Shown: positions 51,543 through 63,948 of the stretch, one piece after another | Layout: every line of letters begins with the position of its first letter | How positions within the stretch are numbered: position 1 is the first letter of the stretch | Assembly (NCBI RefSeq): GCF_000182925.2 | Contig: NC_026503.1 | Coordinates: 1,240,001 to 1,304,000 of the forward strand | Reading direction: 5' to 3' | Length of the DNA stretch: 64,000 bases | DNA from: Neurospora crassa OR74A | Lineage: Eukaryota; Ascomycota; Sordariomycetes; Sordariales; Sordariaceae | The notes under the pieces: generated by a model | The model's input: the letters and a program-made list of their open reading frames with translations, nothing else | What the model was told of the DNA's origin: nothing | Databases searched by the model: none | Program-made: the position numbers and the translations under genes

Positions 51543-54500
51543 TTAATGCCCATGATGCATCCCTCCCATTCCCCCACCACCACCACCGCCACCACCTCCG
51601 CCAGCACCCACCCCAAACATCCCGGCAAAACTATCCAACCCCCCACCGCCTAATGCTCCTCCAAGACCGCCCAGCGTATCCCCCCCAATCTCCGGCGGTT
51701 CCATATTAAACGGCATGAACCACGCCGAGCTCGGCTCGTTCGAGAACGCTGCATGTAACCCGTCTGGCCCATCCCTCCCATTCTCACTATCATGCCCCCC
51801 TCCCCAACCCCCAGCGCCACCACCACCACTGCCGCCGCCGCCGCCGCCTACCAGCCCTGGCTCATGGTGTAAGCCGGCAGATGTGGGACCGCCGTAAGCG
51901 CCAAAGACGAGCTGGCGGTCCAGGTGGCTCATGCCGTGGGCGTGAGCGGCGCCGAGGTGGGCGGGGAGAGAGAAGGGGTCGGGAGGGAAGAAGGAGCCAG
52001 GGTGGTGGTGGGAAAGGTGGGCGTGGGAGACACCGACGGGGGAGACGGGGGAGAAGTGCGCTTGTTGTTGAGCTTGGACGGAGAGGGAGTTGAAAGAACC
52101 GGGTGGACCGCTGGTTTGGATGGGTGAGGGGCCGGCGCCGGAGAAATTGCGTTGGTGTTGCAGGCGAGCAGCGTGGATTTGTTCGGCGGTTGGTGGAGGG
52201 TGTTGTTGTTGATGTGGGGAGAATTCGGCTTGTATGGGGTCGGGGCCGTTGGGATGGTTCTGCTGTGGTAGGCCGCTGATTTTGCGTGTCATGGCTTTGC
52301 GTTTGAGTTGTTGTTGTTGTTGGGCTTGTTGCTGCTGTCGTGATGCTGTTGATCCGTTCACGCTACCCCCGTCCCCGCCGCCAGCTTGTGGGGAGAGCGT
52401 GGTGAAGAACTCCTCGACTGTGTGCAGCTCGGGCTTCTGTTCCAGAACTGCATCGTCGCCTTTCTCCTTCTTCTTGTAGATGGCGGGGTCGAGAAAGTCG
52501 GACTGCGAGACACCGTGGGGATAACGGTCAAACCAGTCGCCGTATTGGAAGATGGATGTCGGGTTCTCGTTTGCGGGTGTACCCTGCCTGGCAGCATCGG
52601 CACAGGTCCGGTACTGCTCCCGTAGGTTCTCTGACATCCAGTGGAACATGCCCCAGTACTTCTTCATCTTGGATAGGAACTTGACGTTGGTAGCCAGGTT
52701 GCGCTTCGATGTTGCCTCTAGCGTTGGGTTACCCGAAAAAATTCCAAAGATGTGCACGGTACTGGACAGGAAGGCACAATATCCTGTAAAGGGCGCAGTC
52801 ACAAAGTGTGATTCAGCATCCTTCAACAGCTCTGATACCCTGTTAGCAGCAGCGAATGCTTTGGCGCCTGCTTTCGTCACAAAAGCCTTGGGGATTTCCT
52901 GGTCCGGTTGACCCCGAGGGGACGAGACAGCGAATCTATTCATGAACAAGATATTCTGTTGAATCGCGATGTGAAGAAACAGAAATTGGTTGGCCATGTT
53001 GTCAGTTTCGTGCAGGTGTAGATTGTCGGGTGTGTATAGTAAAGAGTCGGGCAAATCGGTCAGAATATCCTCTGTCTGTTTGATGAGTTTAGCGTAACCG
53101 GATTCGGGACTCCACATAGGATGAGGATCCAACTCTCTGCCTCCTTGGTTGAGATAGTTGATAATTCTACCCCAGAGAGAGATTGCCTTTATCATCCAGG
53201 CCGCAACACCCAAGTTATCTCTGGCCATTGAAGCATCTTGGTCTTCTAAAAGTGGTCCCAGCACCTCGCCACTCAGGGTTTCTGTTGGGCCTGGCATGTC
53301 GTACTGGAAGTTCTTTTCCTTGATAGGCAGCGGGACCCGTAACGTCTCCTCCCTTATGAACGTGGGCCGGTCTGTGCCTGAAGAGTTGAAGCGATCCATT
53401 AGAAAACATGCCCACATGGTCCTCCTTCGGATCTCGCGATCGATGAAGCTGAGTTGTGTGTTCCCTGCTTGTCGTACGGGATCGTGCTCCAGGTCTTTGT
53501 GAAGCTGCAGTGCAAAGGCCATACGGATGGCCTGGCCACCCAATGACCAGCTACGGCCACCATGACATGTGCCAAACTCGTGTAAACCTAATATGAGCAG
53601 ACATGTGAGAATGGTGATATTGGGCCATTCATATCTCTTTGTCACTATGTCGCGGGCTGCGGCCGCCCACTCTTCGCCGCGGAGGAAATTGGGACTTGAG
53701 TTCAGTTTGGGATGATGCGAGAAACGTGCCGCAATGGCGCAGACAGAGAGAATTAGGACGGGGGGTAAAGCGCCGGCCCTGTAGCAGCAGACTTGTTAGA
53801 CAATATGGACTATGACGTCTGATGTGTGGGGAACATACTTTAGCTTCCTCATGAAGCTCGGTTTGTGAAGAAGGTGGTAGGCCTGTCCGTATATGTTTTC
53901 AAAGTAAACTTCGGCAAGGTGTTCTTGTATTTCCTTGGATGGCAACGCATCCCCGCCTTCCAGCAATAGCTTGCTTTCCTCGGTCTCCTGGATGTGGATC
54001 GTAGCAGTCCGGTTTGGCGCGTCAATCTTGGTCTTTGCAGGCCCGCGAGCCCAATTTTCCAAGTCTGAGCCGAATGCTTCGTCAGCGCCGCGCTTCTTGT
54101 TGGCTTGCTTCATGTTGTTCAATGTCCCCGGGATGGCAGGCTTGACCACGGCCCTGGTAACGGTAGAGGCACCCTCCTGCTCAGATTTTGGTACGATCTT
54201 GATAATCCGTTCCTCCATTCGCTTTAATCGCTTGTCCAACATAGCCATGTAGTCGGTTCGTGGTGCGGCCTTGCGAGCTGTGACCTTGTAGACACACGGG
54301 ATTCGCGATCGGAGACAGTGCTTGCACGCGGGTTTCTCGCCGGAACACCGGATCTTCTTGCGTCGACATGCTATACAAGCCAGTGGAAGACGCTTTCGTT
54401 CCTTTCCGGCTTTTGTCTTGAGCTCGCTCCATGCGGGCGTATTGTCCGTTTTGTCCCCCTTGCCCTTTGGCGCCGAGCCATCAACCGAGCTAGCAGTCGC

Positions 54501-54998
54501 AAGGCCAAATTCATCCACTGTTTCCTCAAGCGAATTACCGGCATTTTGATTACTATCCGGGGTATTACTTTCGGACATGTCCATGCTCTGCTGCCGCTGT
54601 CCGCCGTTCCCGGTGTTAGCGCCATTGTTGTTGTAGGTCGAGGTCTGTACCGTGATCGAGTCCATGGACGGCGCGTGGGGAGTAGTCGAGAACACATCAG
54701 GGGCATGGTCGTCGAAAGTAGCGGAGCCGAGGCCGGTCATGGGCGAGCCATCTAGGTCGTCGTCATAGTGAAACTGGAAATCGGCATAATGGCCATCGAC
54801 CAAGTCGTGGGCAGCATCAATGCTGCCCAGCGCGTCATTGGAGGTATCCAGCTTGTCGAGAGGGTGGGTTTGGAAGGCGGCAGGGTCGGAGTGCGGCGGG
54901 TGACCGTGTGTGTCACCGCCAGCGGGCGCAAAGTTGAGGTCGACGGACGAAAGGCTGTTGTTGTTGTTGTTGAGAGCTTGCGAATCGGCCGGTGGCAT
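51543..54998 (-). CDS. Zn2Cys6 fungal transcription factor, 1131 residues
   Basis: DNA-binding transcriptional regulator, nuclear. Exon 1 (54998-53839) and exon 2 (53778-51543) are joined over a 60-bp intron (53779-53838, GTATGT...CTACAG, branch TCTAAC), giving RKLKAGALPPVLILSVCAI in frame. The first ATG of the frame, MPPADSQAL, is taken as the start. The zinc cluster at 208-235, CX2CX6CX6CX2CX6C (CIACRRKKIRC...), has all six cysteines. It is followed by a basic linker and a predicted coiled coil (DYMAMLDKRLKRMEERIIKI). The fungal-specific regulatory domain (about 375-720) contains EVYFENIYGQAYHLLHKPSF and GLHEFGTCHGGRSWSLGGQA. The last about 330 residues are Gln, His, Pro and Gly-rich and end in a poly-Gly tract and MHHGH. 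I cannot name the orthologue or its target genes. Confidence 0.9.
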
Positions 54999-56667
54999 TA
55001 GGGAAAAAGGGAAAAACAAAGTTTGCGGACCGGTTCGCCAGAGAAAAGTCGACTTCTGCGGCGGGATCTGATCGAAAGAAGGTAGCACCGACTATAACAA
55101 ACCCGGGGAACGGAAGCTGGGATGCTGTCGCAGGTATGTAGGCCAGCAGTGGCCGGGATGGTGATTTGCAATCCGGGGGCTGTTGGGCTCTCTTTCAGCA
55201 ACCAGACTCGAGGAATTTGGGATGCAGTAATTGGCGGACTCCACACTTGTTGCCCCGAAGACAGCTCCAGAGGCTCCACGAGACTCTCCAGACTCCAACA
55301 GAGGCTCCAGACAGGCTCTAACGGCTCCAATCACCCCAAGCAACTAGCAACGACACTGCTCCACTTCTCCTCGATCTAGGTTGTATTGGAGACTGTACCT
55401 GGCGGTACGTAGGTATGGAGAAGGGGCACAGAAGGGGGTTGCTGCGTGCCGGTGAATCACTATCAGAGACCCAGGGTGTGTCTGGCCATGTCCCTGGCCG
55501 AAAGCAGAAGTAGTCAAGAGCATGCAGAAGAATATGACTGGTAAAAGTGTTGAATAGAGTGAGGTAGAGAAAGAGGATGAGCCTGAGGAGGAGAAGGAAG
55601 GGGGAGCTTTGGGAGCGCGGTTCTCGGCACCCCGGAAGGAAAGGCCGGCTGACAATTGATTGGCGTGGTTGTGTGTGTGGGAGACCAACTGGGGTGTGGT
55701 GTGTGTAGTGTAAGTGGACTTCCCTGAATGGACGGGGATGGGAGCCCGAGCAGATGGGGGTGTTGGTATGTACACTACCGGGCACTGCGTATATCAACCC
55801 CATGACCCCAGGATTTCACTTCCGCATCTGTGCTTGCCAGGCCTTGTTCGTGAATGTGTATGTAGTGTACACTATGTTTAATCAACGAAGTTGAGCATTT
55901 TGAGTCTGAATATCTCGTTCCAACTTTGCTTGATGCATCTCTTCGGCTTCGCAAGCGGCACTTGTCTCGATTTGGATCATGGATCGCCAAGTCTAACATA
56001 AAATCTGCGGCCCACATACATAGTGGAAGGCGTTTTCGGCGTTAATTGTGGGGTGATATACCTACCACCAGCTGGGCGTTTCAAGGTCCAGGTCTCCGGC
56101 TGCGTCTTGCCCGTGAGCTTGAGCTCATTGCGGGCTCACTGCGGGCTCATTGGGAGGGAACGCCGATTGAGGAGAAAGCAGAATGGTAGGGGCATCAACG
56201 TCCATTCAGGAACCATCGAATAAGATGGCGGGAGTAGGGTTGCCTTCTGTAGCAGATGGTCACCCGCTGACTCTTCTCAGAACTCTGCGTACGGCGTGAA
56301 TATCTCTTTGTCCGTATTACCACAGCAGTATTCTTTGTACGCCGCAGCCAGACCCTTCTCGTGACCAGCCACACACCAGGCTGGACCCTATATTGGGGGT
56401 GCACTGCGTATGGCGTGGTCTTGTTGAGATGTACAGTTGTTCTGGCGAGAGCCAACGACAAGAAGACCTCAGCCGGAGATAGGGGCACCATGAGCGAGTT
56501 GGAGTTTAAACCATTATGGTAAGATGACAGGCTGGAGTTTGTGCAGGAGGATATCCACAGCAATTGGTCACTTGAGGCTTTTACGGCGCAGATGTAAGTG
56601 TAATGTATCCTAGGATGTCTCCATGTGTCAATACCAAGCTCTTTGTAAGAGACCGTGCTAGCCAGAG

Positions 56668-56754
56668 TACATGTTGGAGAGGGGTCCAGGTTCCTGTCGG
56701 GTCTCCAACTCTGCTAGAGACCCGACAGGAACCTGGACCCCTCTCCAACATGTA
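56668..56754. repeat. Perfect 38-bp-arm inverted repeat with 11-bp loop
   Basis: The left arm (56668-56705, starting TACATGTTGGAGAGGGGTCC) is the exact reverse complement of 56717-56754. The loop is CAACTCTGCTA. A further outer pair, GCTAGCC at 56658-56664 and GGCTAGC at about 56779-56785, may extend it. An RNA from either strand would fold into a near-perfect hairpin. Confidence 0.95.
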
Positions 56755-59709
56755 TAGTGTATGGACCGCGGAGAAAGGGCTAGCAGCAACCAAAAAAGCC
56801 CCACGTCTGGCGAACCGATTCGATACATATTGACCTGCGCAAGATTTAGAAAATAGCATGGACCAGATCGTCGCGTTGAGCCGATGATGATTCGCTGGAA
56901 ATACAGCGGAGCCTCGTGTGTGATTGGCCCCGCCGTGGCAGACCGCAACCTCAGCGATCGATACCGGAGTCTGGCCAACCTGTAGAGTTCGTCTCTTGTC
57001 TACCTACCACTTCTCCATGCCAAATGCTGCCGCAACATTTCATCCTCTCCGGTGCGTCTGCATTGGCAGATCTACACCGTGAAGCTCACCTGCCTGCATC
57101 ATGGTTACTGCTGCCTTGGCAGACGAGCTTGGTGGGATTCTCCTTTATCACAACATCTCCATGTCCACCTTCTCTGGGGGCCACATGCTTGCAAAGTCGT
57201 AAAGACATCAAGTTTCAAACAGGGCTGTCTAAGGCCTGGCTGGGCATGCTGGCATTTCAGGGAGCCAGGGTACCTCTACCTAGTGCCGGGCAGTGTCGAG
57301 GCGTCTCCTGAGAAGGTCTCCTGGGGGTCAAACATGGATCTTGTCTCTCCGACTCCGACGCCACGGTTGCTGCCGCTCAAAACCTCGTGGCAGTCTCCGA
57401 CATTCGGGACCTAGAGAATTTGCACCATCAGCCTAACCATATGGGGGAGCGCTAACACCGGAAGAGCGGATTTGAGCTCTTGAAGACGGGGGAGAGCCTC
57501 AACAGAAGTGTCACACTATAAACACCTTCAAATCTCGGTGACATGGACAGCAAAGACCCACGCTACACAGCACTCGACGATCGAATGTAACAGCGGCCTC
57601 TTGGGCCGAGTGTTTGGATATGCATAAGGGTGTGAAATTCCGAGAATACGCCGGGATTGGTGAAAACTGGTGACTGACACTTTACACATAGGATAATCTT
57701 CAGAGGTAGGTTGCTCTGGAGTTAAGCCGACGCAGAGGGAGGGACTCACACACTCATACACCGAAATGCTTCGACGAAGTGGGCATGGTGAGGAAAGGCA
57801 ATTAATTGATTATTGGACCCCCACCCACAACTGAAGAGTGTCACTCGTTCTGAATAGGGACGAATGCCAGCTTCACATATGAAGCATTGGGATCGACTGT
57901 CGGAAATATGAAAATGGACAACACAAATTTCTTGACAGTGTTAAAATCAGATGTCTGAGAATCAGAAGAAAAAGACTGCGACGGTCCTGTCCAAGAAGAG
58001 GAAAACGATGAGTACGCCCGCCTTCATCCCACAAGGTACGTACCTACTTAGAGATATTGTCGAATGAGATCACAAACAGGCATGCACAAGCAGTCAGGGC
58101 GGGCATAGTAGCAACTTCCATGGCCCTCGGGCTGGGAGTGCATCAAGCAGCTCGTTCCTTCCGCTTCAACCCTCCTCACGGAGATGAACAAATTCGCAAT
58201 GGTCGGTGCAGTGTCGCTTCACTTTTACGGATTTGCAGGTGTAGAATATCCCCATGTTGCACCTCATGCTCCCGCCTTGGCCTTTACCCAGAGCCTACTG
58301 TAAAGCGATGACGGGATGTTAATCAATCTTCCTTCTTCTTCCCACCATGTTTAGTTATCTTTGACATTCCCCCCAATTTAATCTCCTTCTCCAGCACGTT
58401 TTCATCAACTGTTGCAAGCGCTTTGCAGATGGGTATAGAGGGGCTACGGGTTGCAATGCTTCGCATCCTCCCCATGTCGTGCTCTCGCATTTTCTGCCTC
58501 TGAAGCGTCACATTGGGCCGGAGCAGCGAGGAGGAGTGGACAAGGCATGGTTGTGTTCACAAGAGGCCAGGCATCTGCCAGGAGAGGGTCACACTGCTCG
58601 TTTATTTTGTCTTTTAGCTTATTGCACGAATACCACACTACAAACAGTTTACGTGGTTGGTGAAGAGCTATCGAGAACTTGACCCGCTTGCAACAGCGGA
58701 CGGAACATCTCCTACCTAACAAAGCCAAGCAGCACATGACTCTCCTCATTAATGCTGGTACTATGGCTTTTCGCTGCAAGCTGATAATCTTTTGACCCTC
58801 CCATTTCTCAAGGGGGCAAGCACCTCAGAGGTTGACTGCACCAACACTCAGGTAATATAGCCTCCCATCGGATTTGTAGTCCATCCATGGAAAGAAACCG
58901 AGTGGTTGATCCAGCGGGCCCAACTCAACTCCTTCCCAATTCGGCCTCTTGAAAATAACAAGAGTGCGGTGCGGTCCAGTCTCGCCACTCTTTGGATATT
59001 AGCCCTCTGCATTGCGGAATTAAGTAGGTTGGCAGTCCATCCATTTACCGACCTGCCTTTTTGCGCTGCTACACCGAGTGACTGTAGACTAATCAACAAC
59101 CATTCGAGGTGTGGAGGGGTTTCCGTTCCAGTAAGCAAGGGATAAATGCTGCGCAGCAGAACAAGCTCGGTATCATCAAGAAACAAAGCTGTTGCAAGGA
59201 AGTCGTTTTTCTTAGAAGATGTTGCACAACCACTCCCAGACCAGCCAATGTTTCCTATTCGACAATCTAGCTCACACAATTAATGAATACCTAGTTTTCG
59301 GAGCTTGAATATGATGGAAATGCCAAGCCTGCCACTGAGGACTGCTCTACGGCCGGTTTACGAGGTATCATGTCATCTTATCGCGAAGGATTCACGGTGC
59401 AGAATCCTTTCGGATCTGAGAACCATAACCCAAGCCCCCTTGCGTTACACAGAAGCGAAATATTACTGATCAGACTTGGCTCTTCTGAAAGATCTTCTAG
59501 AGCAAAAAACAAAAAGAAAGCCTTTCTCTCACGTGGGAGAAAAAAGCAAAGTGGCGGTTTGGTTTCAATGAATGAGAGCATGAAGAAAGCCTTGCCTGCC
59601 CTGGTCACGCTAACATCAGACATCGTCTCTCTGCACTGCCTTGTCCGAGACAAAATTCATGAAACCAACCAATAGGTTAGGTGAACCAGTCCACTGCCGC
59701 TCACCAAGC

Positions 59710-59751
59710 TTTTTTTCCTTTTTTTTTTCTTTCTTTCTTTTTTTTTTTTTT
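59710..59751. repeat. Imperfect T tract
   Basis: About 42 bases, nearly all T, with a few C interruptions, followed immediately by AAAGGAAAAAAAGG. Possibly the trace of a retroposed poly(A) tail on the minus strand, but no adjacent retroelement is recognisable. Confidence 0.6.
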
Positions 59752-61776
59752 AAAGGAAAAAAAGGGCCGTTGCAAGATTGTGATAGGGGTTACAATAATT
59801 CAAAAAGACATCAGCTAGAGTCCCATTTGGATATTCCTATCCAGGAATTGCCTAAAACTCAAAATCAGAGGTGTAACAAAGACGCTTGGATGCGTCGTAG
59901 GAGCATAGAGGTACCCAAGGTTTCATATGAAGTCAAGGGTCTCAACTATCTTGTCCAGGACGAGAAACTGCCTTCCACCAGCGCTCCCAGAGACAAGAAA
60001 GGGTAACAAAAGCTATGAAAAACTGCATCCACGCCGAACGAAGCCTGACGAACAACTATGTCTAGCCCACAGGTAACAACGGTGACACATACCTAACCAA
60101 CAATAAAGATGCTATGGTACGTCTCCGTCAGACCGCGGAAGCACCTCAGCTTATGTGCATGGAAGGAAGGCTGGGCATACCCTGCCTGCCTGACCAGCTC
60201 CTATTCTGGTAGACTGGTACGCTACTTATGTTCGATCTCTCTAGAAAGAGTAACTTGTCCGATTCATCATATCATACCTATTCTGCAACTTTTTCCAGAT
60301 TTCAAGGACTCTTCTCGAAAACGCCGAGTATAAGCTTGAAAGTAACAGCAATGTTTTCATGTGTTTGTTTTGGTCTCTAGAGGTACCTACTAAGTAGTGA
60401 CAAACAAGATACCCGTCAATTCAAGACCTAGTCTAACTCAACAAACCAACCCCAGGGCAGCCAACACACTTTTCCGATTAAAAGAAGTTAACCCCGAAGA
60501 GAAGGATTTCCGTGGTGTAACCAAACATTTAGCTGCGGAGCTGCGCCAGCGTAAGCGGGATGGAATCATTCACCCCCAGCACTTCAGCACCCCAGTTCAA
60601 GGTCGAGTTACCAGTTTCAAATGATGAGTCGGCGGGATGGGCGTCTGCCTGGACCTTGTGTATTTTGATTCAGATCCACACATTTACTTATCCATGAATG
60701 GATGAATGGATGAATCGATGAATGAATGGGAAATTCGAAAAAGGACTAGACAGCTATCTGCTCATGATAGGGGAGCAGGGGAGGAATTCCCATGTTTGGG
60801 GGAATGGGATTTTATGGGACTTTGATGGGGGATGGGAATGGGGATGGGTCAGATTTATATACTGGGTGGGATGGACAAGGGAAGGGGGTGACTAGGTAAG
60901 CACTTACACCTGATTTGAGCTCCCAAGTACCATTGTAGTTGGAATGTACCTATGTAAGAGATGTTGAGTAAGTAGATAGATAGATAGATGTTGTGAGGGT
61001 TGAGATGAAATCGAAGTGGTGAGATGTTGCATAGATATACACAAAACTGTTCTTATGCGGACTCACTTCCTATCATGTCGGAGGTTGTCCTTGGTACTAG
61101 GTTATAGGTTATGGGTTTGAAAACTAGACAACCTAGCTACTCGGTCGTGCCGCAAACAACATGGAAGACATAGGAATATCCCCTTGGACGGACGGCTATG
61201 ATGCTATCAGGAAATCACAACGAGGCTACCTGGACGAAGGGCATCGGCGTTTGACTTCCTGATTATTCTGCCAAAGTGGCCAACAATATGAGAAGAGGCT
61301 GGAGTTGGTTGTAGTGGCCAACAGAGTAACAACTGGAAGACAGGGCCAGATGTTAGGAAGGTCGAAAGTGCACAAGAAAGAGAAAAAAAAAAAAAAAAAG
61401 AGGATAGAAGAGAGGAAAGGGTGGCGATGACGGATTTTAGTAACAGGACGGGCGCTCCGCCTCCGGGGGGAAGGGGAGAGGGGGGAGAAGGGGAGTGTCT
61501 CTTCTCTTCAGGAAAGCATGAAGACAACTTGAACACCATCTGAGTGTCATGCAGAGTAACTGAGTAGGTAGCGAAGACGACGATGAACTCCGAGATGAGA
61601 GGAAGCATCGAGGATTGGTATAGCTAATTCTAACTTTGTATGATTTCTCCGTAACACCGCGATGCAATACGCCTTCTAAAATAGACTAAACGATACAAAA
61701 CCCTAAACAGAACAAACAAACGTGACCGCCACTGCTTGTCCAACTATACTGACAACCGAAGTGGCAACGAAGCACT

Positions 61777-63948
61777 CTAGGCCTCAGCCTTCTCACTGTC
61801 CTTCTTGTTCTTGCTTCTCTTCCTCTTCTTTTTCCTCTCTCCCTCGATGATATTATCCGCTCCCCGTTCACCAGCAGCAATCTCCTTCTTCTCCTCCTTC
61901 TTCTCTTCCTTCTTCTCCTCTTTCTTCTTCTCGCCACTCTTCTTGTCCTTGTTCTCACCCCTCTTCTTATGCTTAATCGCACCCTCATCCTTCTTGCCAA
62001 GGGGCGTACCATCCTCGTCCAGCGCCTCGAACCCAAAGGTAGGACCAGTCGCTTCGAACTCCTTGCCAAACGTCTCGCGACGCCACTGCCTGAGACGGGC
62101 CTTCTTGCCAAGCTTCTTGCGTTCCTTGCGCTTCTTCTCGGCGTCGCGGAAAGTAGCCAGCTTCTTGAGGCCGGCGAACTCGTTGAGCGCGGCGTCCGAG
62201 GGCGCCAACAAGATATCGCGCGCCGTCATGCCGAACGAGACGGGCGAAGTCTCGCGGTAGCGGAACGGGAACAGGTTCTCCTTGTACTTCTTGTCCTTGG
62301 GGGCGGAAAGCGCGCGAGGAGTGTCGAGTTCCATCTTGGTGTCGACCAAAGCTTCAAGCTTGGCTAGTTCCGCCTTGGCTGCCCGCTTGGCGGCTTGCTT
62401 CTCCTTCTTGATGTCGGCGGTGGTCTTGCGCTTCTTGGAGGGACGGCCTTCATCTTCATCGGCGGAGAGGTCGGAGCCGAGGTCGGCGTCCTCGTCTTCG
62501 GCTTTTTGGTCGTCGCCGTTGGGCTTGGGGAGGTCTAGATCGGAAAGGACAACATCGGGAGCGTCGTCGAAGTCGGGGATGATGTCCTTGATGTCGATAT
62601 CGTCGTCCCACTCGGGCTTCTTGGGCAGCTTCTTCTTCTTCTTCTTGGATTTGCCGTCCTCGTTGTCCTCGTCGTCCTCCTCGTCGCTGCCGGACACGTC
62701 GCCTTCTCCCTCGGCGTAGTACTCCTCGCCAAACTGCTTGCGCATCTCCTCTTCCCACCGGTCGTTGTCCCAGGCGTCCTCGAGGAACTTCATCCACTCC
62801 TCGTCGGACAGCTCCTTGCCGGTGAGACCGGCAGCCTTCTTGATCTTGGATAGCTTCTCGGCCGCCTCGTCAATCTTGAGACGGCGCAGACGAGCACGCT
62901 CCTCCTCGCGCTGCTTCTTCTCGGCCTCCTTGCGCTCCTTCTCGAGCTGTCTCTGCTTCTTTCTGCCCGTGAGCTCCTCCTTTCTGACGGACTTGGCGTT
63001 GGCCAGGTTACGCGAGTACGTCTTGAGCAACTCGTTGCTCTTGTTGGGGTCCTCGAACCGCATGTTGTAGGCGTGCTCGAACTCCTCGGCCATCTCGGGG
63101 AAGTTGTCCTCACCCTCGTCCGACTCGAAAGCCTCCCAGCGCGAGCCGTCGGCGGGCGCCCAGGCCTTGGACTGCATGAATTTGGAAAGGAACTCCTCGG
63201 GGTTCTTGTCAGCGTTCTTGACGTCGAGCTCGTTAAGATCGATCGCCTTGGCGCGCGACGGGTGAACGCCGTTCTCGGTAGGCGCCTCCTCCTTCTTGAC
63301 GGGCTTGATGAAGGCGTCGTCGTCGCTCCACTCCTCGTCTTCGCCGACAGCGGCATTGATCTCAGACAGAATGTTCTGCTTCAGGTTGGCTTGTTCCTCG
63401 GCATAGGTCTTGGGCTTGGGCGCGTCATCTTCGTCGGCACCGATGTCACCGGCCATGTACCTCTCGCGGTGGTAGTCGCGCAGGGTCATGGGCTTCTCCT
63501 TCTTCTCCTTGACGGGCTGGCCGTCGGCGTCAATTGGCGTGTAGAAAACGGCCTCCTTGTCGTAGATGCGGGGGTCCCTCTTCTTGATAGCTTCTAGAGT
63601 GGCGTTGATTTCGGCGTCGAGGTCCTCGGTGACAAGGAAGCCCTCATCGTCTTCGGTCTCGTCTTCGGAAGAGTCCTCTTCGTCCTCGTCTTCGCCTAGC
63701 CCACCTTCCTTCTTGGACTTGAACTTTTCCTCGAGACGGTGGAGTTCCTCGCGCTTCTTGTTGTGTTCAAAACGGCGGGCGTACTCCTCATTGATCTTCA
63801 AGTCGGCAGCGGTACCGAGGGTGGCACCGCCGTCCTGCTCGTCTTCGCTGGAGGCATCATCGTCGAACAGACCCTTTCTAGGCACAATGGGATCGGTATT
63901 GGCGCCTGTGACTCTGGCTTTCGCCGCTTTTGACTTTGGGCGAGGCAT
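61777..63948 (-). CDS. kri1: KRI1, ribosome biogenesis factor
   Basis: Nucleolar protein needed for 40S subunit and 18S rRNA processing; in yeast it partners with KRR1. A single exon of 723 residues. The start MPRPKSKAAKARV is chosen over the open upstream frame (which runs to the window edge) because it matches the usual MPRKK-type N-terminus. The N-terminal half has acidic blocks (SSEDEQD, EDEDEEDSSEDETEDDEG) and FYTPIDADGQPVKEKKEKPMTLRDYHRERYMAG. The central KRI1 region is very charged, with EEFEHAYNMRFEDPN and DEEWMKFLEDAWDNDRWEEEM. The conserved C-terminal domain FPFRYRETSPVSFGMTARDILLA through KKLGKKARLRQWRRETFG is clear at about 563-655. The tail is Lys/Glu repeats (KKEEKKEEKKEEKKE) followed by KKKRKRSKNKKD, a likely nucleolar signal. 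No intron is needed. Confidence 0.94.
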   Translation of the reverse strand: MPRPKSKAAKARVTGANTDPIVPRKGLFDDDASSEDEQDGGATLGTAADLKINEEYARRFEHNKKREELHRLEEKFKSKKEGGLGEDEDEEDSSEDETEDDEGFLVTEDLDAEINATLEAIKKRDPRIYDKEAVFYTPIDADGQPVKEKKEKPMTLRDYHRERYMAGDIGADEDDAPKPKTYAEEQANLKQNILSEINAAVGEDEEWSDDDAFIKPVKKEEAPTENGVHPSRAKAIDLNELDVKNADKNPEEFLSKFMQSKAWAPADGSRWEAFESDEGEDNFPEMAEEFEHAYNMRFEDPNKSNELLKTYSRNLANAKSVRKEELTGRKKQRQLEKERKEAEKKQREEERARLRRLKIDEAAEKLSKIKKAAGLTGKELSDEEWMKFLEDAWDNDRWEEEMRKQFGEEYYAEGEGDVSGSDEEDDEDNEDGKSKKKKKKLPKKPEWDDDIDIKDIIPDFDDAPDVVLSDLDLPKPNGDDQKAEDEDADLGSDLSADEDEGRPSKKRKTTADIKKEKQAAKRAAKAELAKLEALVDTKMELDTPRALSAPKDKKYKENLFPFRYRETSPVSFGMTARDILLAPSDAALNEFAGLKKLATFRDAEKKRKERKKLGKKARLRQWRRETFGKEFEATGPTFGFEALDEDGTPLGKKDEGAIKHKKRGENKDKKSGEKKKEEKKEEKKEEKKEIAAGERGADNIIEGERKKKRKRSKNKKDSEKAEA

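Larger units (their letters stand above)
54999..61776. other. 6.8-kb region without a convincing gene
   Basis: It starts with the likely leader of the Zn2Cys6 gene (to about 55.8 kb) and ends with the 3' flank of KRI1. Many frames of 60-160 codons occur on both strands (for example 58848-59279 minus, 59370-59675 plus, 59641-60006 plus, 55318-55803 minus). They overlap each other in antisense and show no recognisable family. Notable structures are the 38-bp hairpin at 56668-56754, an imperfect T tract at 59710-59751 and short GGATGAAT repeats at 60690-60728. CA and TG dinucleotides are frequent, so it is not RIP-mutated. Non-coding RNA genes are possible. Confidence 0.45.

Noticed and set aside
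51881-52127. Arg/Gly-rich plus-strand frames
   Set aside because: They are antisense shadows of the low-complexity C-terminal tail of the Zn2Cys6 factor.
61805-63597. Long plus-strand frames over KRI1
   Set aside because: They are antisense to a gene with strong Lys/Glu codon bias; the Ser/Phe/Leu runs are the mirror of AAG/GAG codons.
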